NCBI GenBank assembly: GCA_934678915.1
Contig: CAKUSF010000108.1
Location: 1 to 7,383 of the forward strand
Origin: an uncultured Bacteroidales bacterium
GTDB taxonomy: Bacteria > Bacteroidota > Bacteroidia > Bacteroidales > UBA932
DNA: 7,383 nucleotides
Direction: 5' to 3'
In this document: positions 1-4,879 of the stretch, one piece after another
How positions within the stretch are numbered: the first letter of the stretch is position 1
Layout of the letters: each line of letters begins with the position of its first letter
Translations under genes and position numbers: made by a program
The notes under the pieces: generated by a model
What the model saw: the letters and a program-made list of their open reading frames with translations, nothing else
Databases searched by the model: none
Told to the model about the DNA's origin: nothing

Positions 1-24
1 CATTTTTCTCATGAGAGTATTCAC
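1..24 (-). CDS. Possible start of a further minus-strand gene, running off the window
   Basis: On the minus strand, an ATG at 12 begins Met-Arg-Lys-Met and stays open to the window edge. An in-frame GTG at 24 would add Val-Asn-Thr-Leu in front of it. A basic Met-Arg-Lys start is common for exported or lipoproteins in Bacteroidales, and the position, shortly after the propeller lipoprotein, would suit a co-transcribed gene. Only four to eight codons are visible, so no product can be named and the start itself is uncertain. Confidence 0.3.
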
Positions 25-99
25 GCCCGTAAGGGAAACTCCATCAAAGAGCCACCGTTGCAGGCCGCTTCAATGATCGACCGCAAGTCCTCACCCATA

Positions 100-1188
100 T
101 CAAATGATATCCTCTCCGGTCTCTCCTGCTGACTTTAAATATTCAATATTGTATTCCAGAATATGATCTTCCTCATCAACCGTCAACAAGGATCCGGTCT
201 TACTGTCGATGTCATATTTGGTAATATTCGAAGGCAATGGTATACGGAACAATGGACGGCCATCCCAGGCGTAGACGTGAATTTCTATTGTAGTCCCGCT
301 CGCGCTTTCCTGAGTGTACATAACAGAGAAGTAACTGTCATTCAATGAAAGGCTTGTGTGATAAGTGGGTAATTGAGGAGACTGCTTCTCAAGAGTTCTG
401 ATGTCTGGAATATCCTTTCCATAACACAATGTATAGCCGCCATCTCCTTCCACAGGATACACCTGGACAAGATTCAACAAGCTCATCGCCTCAACGATCA
501 TACAGCGAGAGCCGTTATAGCCAATGATTCCGGATAGTAAGTTTATGTTATAGCCGTCATTCTGTCCTATCCGATAGGAGTTTAATTTGAGCATTGACGA
601 ACTCATGCTTTCTGTCTCTTCGACATTCAAGACATAACGTTCCAAACAAGTGCCTTTTTGAACCATACGTTTCATAAAGCAACGGGATCCGTCCAGAGGC
701 AGCGCGGAGAATAGTTCACCCCCGCTTTTAAACTGACGTTCTGTCAAGGTAGACTCTTGATTCATAATAGATTCGGAAAGATTCACCTCCACAAGGCGGT
801 TAGAATACGTGTCCACAAAGCGCATCATATATGAGCCGGACTCTTTATTCAGGCACAAGGAACTTCCAAATAATGGGAACAACAATTCCTTTGGCCCACG
901 TCCTTTTGTGAAGAAGTCACCTTTACATTCCATGCGATCACGATCAAATATGTGAACCAGACGGTCGGTCCCCATAGTTGTGACAACCAACAAAGAATCG
1001 CAGTAACGAACCCCAATGATTCCCACTAAGCCAAGATTTATCTCCTTGGGCTTAAGGTTGGAAAGAGAAATCTCATAAAAATCCTTTTCTTCAACCGTAA
1101 CCATCTTGTCCAATGAAGGGTAATATGAATTACCACAACTGGTGGCCAATAATAACATGACCACCATAACAGCATAAACGTATTTCAT
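100..1188 (-). CDS. Six-bladed beta-propeller lipoprotein (BF3164/TolB-like family)
   Basis: This 362-residue protein is probably anchored in the envelope as a lipoprotein. Residues 1-17 are a short basic start and a hydrophobic core, followed by a lipobox-like LATSC with Cys18. The sequence just after Cys18 (GNSYYP) lacks the acidic cluster of Bacteroides surface-export signals, so a periplasm-facing location is somewhat more likely (inference). Seen directly: beta-rich repeats throughout, the motif TKGRGPKE at 94-101 that resembles the GxGPGE signature of six-bladed propellers in this phylum, and a C-terminal EDHILEYNIEYLK segment typical of the last blade. Length fits the family. No enzyme activity is established for the group; binding or sensing is an inference. 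It starts ten bases after the stop of a truncated Fic fragment. I found no convincing promoter in the 100 bases upstream, so it may be read through from above. Confidence 0.75.
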   Translation of the reverse strand: MKYVYAVMVVMLLLATSCGNSYYPSLDKMVTVEEKDFYEISLSNLKPKEINLGLVGIIGVRYCDSLLVVTTMGTDRLVHIFDRDRMECKGDFFTKGRGPKELLFPLFGSSLCLNKESGSYMMRFVDTYSNRLVEVNLSESIMNQESTLTERQFKSGGELFSALPLDGSRCFMKRMVQKGTCLERYVLNVEETESMSSSMLKLNSYRIGQNDGYNINLLSGIIGYNGSRCMIVEAMSLLNLVQVYPVEGDGGYTLCYGKDIPDIRTLEKQSPQLPTYHTSLSLNDSYFSVMYTQESASGTTIEIHVYAWDGRPLFRIPLPSNITKYDIDSKTGSLLTVDEEDHILEYNIEYLKSAGETGEDII

Positions 1189-1198
1189 TTGTTATTAC

Positions 1199-1570
1199 CT
1201 ATTTGCAAGTCGTGTTTGAGCATTTCGGAGAACGGACTATCAATTGTGGGAGAACCGTCCAGTTGCCTGTCTGGATATCCAATGAGATTTCCGGTGAAAG
1301 GCACCAGTCATCGCTGAGTTTTTCACGGACATATTCGTCAATGAATTTCCAGTAGGAAATGTACCAGGCCGTGGTGTCTCCAGAACGAGAGCCCAGGTCT
1401 GACTGAATATACCATCCGTTGAGAACTTTCATAAGGAATCCATTGTCGGTCAGACGTTCAAGATGAGTTCTTGTGATATCTGACGACTTGATGACAGAGC
1501 TTTTCTTGGTCTGCTGAACCTGTCGCAAGACAGCAAGTGATTGTGCCAGTTTTTCGGATGGTAGAGCCAT
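1199..1570 (-). pseudogene. Truncated Fic-family protein: N-terminal winged-helix-like domain only
   Basis: The 123 residues match from memory the N-terminal region of Bacteroidales Fic proteins that carry an AbiEi-like domain before the Fic core. The recognisable order is SEKLAQSLAVL, then ITRTHLERLTDNGFLMKVLNGWYI at about 29-52, GDTTAWYISYWKF at about 64-76, and DDWCLSPEISLDIQTGNWTVLPQLIVRSPK at about 86-115. In full-length relatives this is followed by several hundred residues including the HPFxxGNGR-type AMPylation motif. Here the reading frame ends at NTTCK-stop, and the next gene starts ten bases later, so the catalytic part is absent. It is most simply a deletion remnant. It might still act as a small DNA-binding protein, because the conserved N-terminal block is intact with no internal stop. 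Family identity is from pattern recognition, not a search. Confidence 0.65.
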
Positions 1571-1602
1571 AATGCCTATGTGTTACAATTCAATTTATGC
1601 TG

Positions 1603-1633
1603 TGAAGTTACAATAAAATTTTCGTTGTACAAA
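1603..1633 (-). promoter_or_regulatory. Candidate Bacteroidetes-type promoter for the Fic remnant
   Basis: On the minus strand TTTG (1630-1633) is followed after 19 bases by TAACTTCA (1603-1610), a partial match to TAnnTTTG. It lies 33 bases ahead of the ATG at 1570. The -7 match is imperfect. The upstream element overlaps a TTGTGTTT octamer (1631-1638) that also occurs at another promoter in this window. Confidence 0.3.
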
Positions 1634-1638
1634 CACAA

Positions 1639-1794
1639 TTACTTTTGTGACGAGGCGTAACATTGTGCTGAGGCATTCATAACATTTATAGATATTTCAC
1701 GAAAACAATCAATTATATAGTCTTTGTCCTTAAGCGTGGCCAGTAACGCAGACACCAACACATTGGTGTCAATGACAGCATAATACGGCTTCAT
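1639..1794 (-). pseudogene. Truncated PIN-family toxin, N-terminal fragment
   Basis: A 51-codon frame begins five bases after the stop of the RelB-like antitoxin. Its first 19 residues, MKPYYAVIDTNVLVSALLA, are the classic N-terminus of PIN-family toxins that partner RelB/DinJ-type antitoxins in Bacteroidales; Asp9 in VIDTN would be the first metal-binding acidic residue. After about residue 24 the similarity I can recognise stops, and the frame ends at 51, whereas this family usually runs to roughly 140 residues. The later acidic residues of the PIN active site are missing, so ribonuclease activity is not expected. The tail DYIIDCFREISINVMNA is not something I recognise; it may be foreign sequence joined by a deletion. 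Codon spacing to the antitoxin is that of an intact toxin-antitoxin operon. Confidence 0.7.
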
Positions 1795-1799
1795 GCCTT

Positions 1800-2096
1800 T
1801 TATTCTTTTTGCGCCCTTACGGCCTGAATCTCAGCATTAATTTCATCAAGAGTCATTTCGGAATTACCGTTCGCCTCTGAAATGGCCCTCATTTTCAGAA
1901 TTGCATCGCGAGCTTTAGCCGCAATGGCATCCTTAGAGTCCGCTTGAATCTCAAACGGAATGCTTCGACTACGAACAACCGAACGTGCGAATATGTTGAA
2001 TGCCGTGTTGGCACTCATCCCGAAATCCTGACATAAATCATCAAACTGTCTTTTTATGTCTGCATCCATCCTAATAGTAATTGCTGCCTGTCCCAT
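1800..2096 (-). CDS. RelB/DinJ-family antitoxin
   Basis: This 98-residue protein has the ribbon-helix-helix N-terminus of RelB/DinJ antitoxins: MGQAAITIRMDADIKRQF, then DDLCQDFGMSANTAFNIFARSVV at about 19-41, followed by the IPFEI stretch and a charged helical C-terminus that would wrap the toxin. Such proteins neutralise a cognate toxin and repress their own operon as dimers. I chose the ATG at 2096 (MGQA) over the TTG two codons upstream at 2102 because family members start at this point and it sits about ten bases after the predicted transcription start. The gene appears intact while its downstream PIN toxin is truncated, so it is probably an orphan antitoxin. It could still bind its own operator or cross-neutralise another toxin. 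Confidence 0.85.
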   Translation of the reverse strand: MGQAAITIRMDADIKRQFDDLCQDFGMSANTAFNIFARSVVRSRSIPFEIQADSKDAIAAKARDAILKMRAISEANGNSEMTLDEINAEIQAVRAQKE

Positions 2097-2113
2097 ATTC
2101 AATAAAATTTATG

Positions 2114-2144
2114 CAAATATATTATTTTTGACTGCATAATGCAA
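2114..2144 (-). promoter_or_regulatory. Strong Bacteroidetes-type promoter of the antitoxin operon
   Basis: On the minus strand TTG (2142-2144) is followed by 20 bases and TATATTTG (2114-2121), a full match to the TAnnTTTG -7 consensus of Bacteroidetes primary sigma factor promoters. Transcription would begin near 2107, giving a leader of only about ten bases before the ATG at 2096. Confidence 0.75.
2133..2143. promoter_or_regulatory. Palindrome inside the antitoxin promoter, probable RelB operator
   Basis: TGCATAATGCA is a perfect inverted repeat (5-bp arms, one central base) that overlaps the -33 element and the spacer of the antitoxin promoter. A further ATGCA half-site lies at 2111-2115, next to the -7 element. 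Ribbon-helix-helix antitoxins usually bind short palindromes at their own promoter, so autoregulation is the natural reading. Binding is inferred. Confidence 0.45.
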
Positions 2145-2323
2145 CGAATTTGCCACCAAAATCCGATTGGCTAATCCCGAATACACCTTAATGCATGAAA
2201 TTCTGCCGCCTTCACTTGAGTAGGTGTGATAAGAATTCTTATGAAAATGAAGCGATTTACCTTGCGTTGGCAGCAGTTGCTTGGAGGGCATGGCGGACCT
2301 TTACCCAGATAGGGCGCGCGTGT
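2145..2323. other. Non-coding stretch between the DUF3244-like gene and the antitoxin
   Basis: No frame here looks like a real gene: the open frames have no signal peptide and no family pattern, and the minus-strand one runs through the antitoxin promoter. It contains a 14-bp perfect palindrome, ATAAGAATTCTTAT at 2229-2242, with no promoter-like partner nearby. Confidence 0.5.
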
Positions 2324-2364
2324 AAAAAAATCACGGACGCGACAATGGGCTGCCGCATCCGTGA
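2324..2364 (-). terminator. Intrinsic terminator after the DUF3244-like gene
   Basis: On the minus strand TCACGGATGCG (2354-2364) pairs with CGCGTCCGTGA (2331-2341) in an 11-bp stem that has only one G-U wobble and a 12-base loop. It is followed directly by seven Ts (2324-2330). The wobble pairs in minus-strand RNA but is a mismatch in plus-strand RNA, which supports the minus orientation. It sits about 40 bases past the stop codon at 2405 and separates that gene from the antitoxin operon. Confidence 0.85.
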
Positions 2365-2404
2365 GAGTTATGAATATAATAATGGTTAGTAGGTTTTTCC
2401 TTAG

Positions 2405-2800
2405 CTAATCGTCATAGCTTACATCTCCGGTCAGGAATGAGGCACGGAAAGAACGCCCACATTCTGTGGTGATGCTCATCGTGTAGCAAGAGTTAGATGA
2501 AACAAACATAGTCATTATGCCGTTGGTACTATTTCCGGAACAATCAGAGATCTCACCGGAGGTCAAGTTTTCCAACGTCACATACACAGCGCCCAGATTA
2601 GACTTGAATGATAGCTCAAGCATGTTAGTCAACATGTTGTAACGGCATTCAATCGGACTTGAAGCAACCGAACGGTTTGATACTGTTTCTGGTTTGATGT
2701 CTTCCAGAACACGAATTACGACAATTTTGTCATCCCCGTTCTGCGAGTAGCCTTGACTCACGAACGACAGCGCTAAGAGCGCAAATAAAATCTTTTTCAT
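2405..2800 (-). CDS. Small secreted protein, DUF3244-like
   Basis: The 131-residue product starts MKKILFALLALSFVSQGYSQ, a clear Sec signal peptide with likely cleavage near residues 19-21; there is no lipobox cysteine, so a soluble periplasmic or secreted protein is expected. The mature part is a single small beta-sandwich-like unit. Seen are the spacing PIECRYNMLTNMLELSF at 49-65, then a V-x-V-x-LENLTSGE strand pair at about 72-83, and a final SCYTMSITTECGRSFRASF at 104-122. This order (L-x-[IL]-x-F, N-x-x-[ST]-G-E, Y-x-[IM]-x-[IT]-T, G-x-x-[FY]-x-[AG]-x-F) is what I associate with DUF3244, a Bacteroidales family of unknown function. An ATG 17 codons upstream at 2851 is in frame but lies in the promoter, so I take 2800. 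It has its own promoter and terminator, 225 bases after the TPR regulator's stop. Its function is unknown. Confidence 0.75.
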   Translation of the reverse strand: MKKILFALLALSFVSQGYSQNGDDKIVVIRVLEDIKPETVSNRSVASSPIECRYNMLTNMLELSFKSNLGAVYVTLENLTSGEISDCSGNSTNGIMTMFVSSNSCYTMSITTECGRSFRASFLTGDVSYDD

Positions 2801-2811
2801 AACAGGTTGAT

Positions 2812-2851
2812 TTGTGTTTTGCAAAGTTCGGCAGAAAGTCCTGAAACACAA
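2812..2851. repeat. Inverted octamer pair bracketing the DUF3244-like gene promoter
   Basis: The plus strand has TTGTGTTT at 2812-2819 and its exact reverse complement AAACACAA at 2844-2851, with 32 bases between arm starts, about three helical turns. One arm covers the -33 element and the other lies just past the -7 element, over the expected transcription start. A related TAACACAA lies at 2865-2872, 21 bases further upstream. The arrangement suits a dimeric repressor or activator site; binding is inferred. Confidence 0.4.
2822..2851 (-). promoter_or_regulatory. Promoter of the DUF3244-like gene
   Basis: On the minus strand TTG (2849-2851), 19 bases, then GAACTTTG (2822-2829), which matches TAnnTTTG except at the first base. 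Transcription would start near 2815, leaving a leader of roughly 15 bases before the ATG at 2800. This placement is also why the longer start at 2851 is unlikely. Confidence 0.5.
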
Positions 2852-3025
2852 TGAGGAAAAGCATTAACACAAGAAGATTCCATTTGTCTGAAAATCAAAA
2901 CTTTAGAATCACGTTAAGACTACAAATCTAAACACACGATGCCATCTCACGATGATTCAAGCAGTTACATAAGCAGCTCTTCGCAGACAGAGTAGAACAC
3001 TCTATACGTCAAGCAATTAATCCCA

Positions 3026-4699
3026 TCAATCTATAAAATCAAGATAAAAATCCTTGTACTCTGAGGTTATTGCTGAGATCCGTGTCCTCAACCGGACTCG
3101 TTTTGTGTAAACACTCTGCACCGCATAGCCCATGATTCGAGCTATAGTCTTGGCATCGAAACCAAGAATGTTCAAAGCAATGAAACGGAACTCATTGTCT
3201 GTTGCATCAGGCAAGTCAAGCCTTAATTTCTTCATTATTCCATTTAGATTCTCATCAATCATTCGTTCGAGTTTCGCTTGGTTGCACCCATCAATAACAC
3301 TTACAATTCTCTTGACCTTTGCGTAGATTCTTTCCTTTTCCTTACCACTGCCGGATGCCTCCCAGAACTCCACGCACAGATCATTCAATTGGCTGTACTG
3401 ACGTTTATAGCTCTGGACATACTTCTTTCTGAGACTACGCAAGGCGATGTCCTTAGCAGTCGAGACATCCTGTTCCTTTGAGAGCTGAATACTGACCTCA
3501 TCGTTAATCATGGACATTTCACTCATACGCCTCATCCATTTTCTCTTGTTGCAAATGTAGGCTATGAACACAGATGAAAGACCCATCAAACCAAGCAAAA
3601 TAAAAACCCATCTTATCAAGGCATGAACCTTTCGCTCTTTTTCCATGAGTTCAGTCTTAGTCCTAAAATAGTCCGACTGTGCCTGAACCACGGATTGATT
3701 CAGTGTCACAAGTACGGCTGAATCACGAGACTCGATCAAACGCTCAAATAAATCCAAGGCTTTCTCGTATTCACCTCTATGGCGGAGTACACGGTATTTC
3801 CAAACGTTGATTTCGGGCACGTTTTGCCCGGCTCTTTCCAGTTGTGCGAAAATACTATCAGTGGCTTTGGTGTCTCCCAGCAAATCCAAAGCATAGGCAT
3901 ACACACAATAATCAACCAATGAAGGGATTCCGTGCCATTTCCCTACAGCCTCATGAAACAATGCCACACTTCCCTCCGGATTGACATCGGGTCTTTTCAT
4001 GTTGAGTTTGGCCCTATTCAACAAGTGACGCGCCATGGCCGAGGAATCTAGGCAAGACATCGAGGAAAAAACAGCATAAAGGCTGTCCGACTCAGCCCAA
4101 CGATTACAATCAGCATAATAGGCAGCCAACCAACCTGTTGTGTTCCACAATCGTGTGGAATCTCCAGCGAGACGGAAATATTCACAAGCCTCGTTCGCAT
4201 AATGAATCTTGCCGATGTAGTTGTAGTTCTGTGCGTACACGTCAGCAATTGCGGATGAGATCAGACCTCGGAACCTGAAATCATCCGAGTCTGATGAATA
4301 TTCACGCGCACGCATGTAACTTTTTATCGCAGATTGGTAGTCATGCCGATTATGATGCAACCGCCCAAGATAGTAGGACATCTTCATCCTGTCTTCGTCA
4401 GAGCCGTGATGCAGATAATAACGCACGGCAGGCCGAATAACACCAACGTCAGCGGTGTCAATACCATTGCGGTCAAGTGCCATTGTGTATAGCAATGAGA
4501 AGCGTGCCCGGCCAGCCTCGGTCGCTAACGACAATGTGTCTAAAGACCTCAAAACTGACAAAGCACTGTCAGGGCTGTTCCAAATGATGGATTCGGCAAG
4601 ATTCAGCGCATTGTCAACATCCTTGTTTCCGCAATATGAGCATGCGGAAACAATGGCCGCGAAAGCAAGAAAAGTATTGAATATCCTGAATAGTTTCAT
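3026..4699 (-). CDS. Membrane-anchored TPR regulator with C-terminal helix-turn-helix
   Basis: This 557-residue protein is probably a one-component envelope regulator. Residues 1-19 are a signal sequence ending in a lipobox-like IVSAC (Cys20). Residues about 25-330 are helical TPR-like repeats; ALNLAESIIWNSPDSALSVL at 31-50 is the hallmark opening of this Bacteroidales family, and later repeats include YYLGRLHHNRHDYQSAIKSY at 109-128 and HRGEYEKALDLFERL at 307-321. A single membrane helix follows at about 364-383, then a basic KRKWMRR and a probable coiled coil (400-440). Residues about 500-540 read as a LuxR-like helix-turn-helix: NEFRFIALNILGFDAKTIARIMG, then VQSVYTKRVRLRTRI. The expected topology is TPRs in the periplasm and DNA-binding end in the cytoplasm. 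It lies between the protease terminator and the DUF3244-like gene. The ligand and target genes are not visible; control of the neighbours is an inference. Confidence 0.8.
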   Translation of the reverse strand: MKLFRIFNTFLAFAAIVSACSYCGNKDVDNALNLAESIIWNSPDSALSVLRSLDTLSLATEAGRARFSLLYTMALDRNGIDTADVGVIRPAVRYYLHHGSDEDRMKMSYYLGRLHHNRHDYQSAIKSYMRAREYSSDSDDFRFRGLISSAIADVYAQNYNYIGKIHYANEACEYFRLAGDSTRLWNTTGWLAAYYADCNRWAESDSLYAVFSSMSCLDSSAMARHLLNRAKLNMKRPDVNPEGSVALFHEAVGKWHGIPSLVDYCVYAYALDLLGDTKATDSIFAQLERAGQNVPEINVWKYRVLRHRGEYEKALDLFERLIESRDSAVLVTLNQSVVQAQSDYFRTKTELMEKERKVHALIRWVFILLGLMGLSSVFIAYICNKRKWMRRMSEMSMINDEVSIQLSKEQDVSTAKDIALRSLRKKYVQSYKRQYSQLNDLCVEFWEASGSGKEKERIYAKVKRIVSVIDGCNQAKLERMIDENLNGIMKKLRLDLPDATDNEFRFIALNILGFDAKTIARIMGYAVQSVYTKRVRLRTRISAITSEYKDFYLDFID

Positions 4700-4773
4700 T
4701 TCGCGAAAATAAAGAATAATTCAGAATACTTTCTGTAACCGCAAGTTGCAAGCAAACAACCATAAGTTTACAT

Positions 4774-4842
4774 AACACAAAAAACAGTCGCTTCGACAGG
4801 CTCAGCGACCGGAAAAAGATGGTCGCTGAGCTTGCCGAAGCG
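4774..4842 (-). terminator. Long hairpin with U-tract after the S41 protease; REP-like
   Basis: Arms at 4789-4810 and 4821-4842 form a 22-bp stem with one mismatch and one G-U wobble around a 10-base loop. On the minus strand the stem is followed after four bases by six Ts (4779-4784). It begins 37 bases past the protease stop, so it probably terminates that transcript. The arm core, CTTCGACAGGCTCAGCGACC, has the look of a dispersed REP-type palindrome, so the element may be a genomic repeat serving as terminator. Confidence 0.7.
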
Positions 4843-4854
4843 CCCTAAGAAGCT

Positions 4855-4870
4855 GTTTAGCGCTCTAAAC
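4855..4870. repeat. Small palindrome after the protease stop
   Basis: GTTTAG-CGCT-CTAAAC is a perfect 6-bp inverted repeat with a 4-base loop, between the protease stop codon and the larger hairpin. It has no U-tract of its own. It may be an accessory hairpin at the transcript end or chance. Confidence 0.35.
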
Positions 4871-4879
4871 TAAAATCAG

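Noticed and set aside
2109..2291. 60-codon minus-strand frame in the intergenic gap
   Set aside because: It runs through the near-consensus antitoxin promoter and shows no signal peptide, domain or family pattern.
2195..2389. 64-codon plus-strand frame
   Set aside because: It covers the strong minus-strand terminator hairpin and poly-A/T tract, and its protein has no recognisable pattern.
2801..2851. Longer start for the DUF3244-like gene at 2851
   Set aside because: The extra 17 codons overlap the promoter elements and would put a polar stretch ahead of a complete signal peptide that starts MKK at 2800.
2923..2930. TAGATTTG, a perfect -7 element upstream of the DUF3244-like gene
   Set aside because: The nearest TTG on the minus strand is 27 bases away instead of 19-21, and a better-placed promoter lies nearer the start codon.
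2984..3003. Short hairpin AGAGT-GTTCT-ACTCT after the TPR regulator
   Set aside because: The stem is only five base pairs with no U-tract, so it is not a convincing terminator.
4721..4751. TTG-N20-TATTCTGA ahead of the TPR regulator
   Set aside because: The -7 match is poor beyond the first two bases; I cannot support a promoter for this gene from sequence alone.
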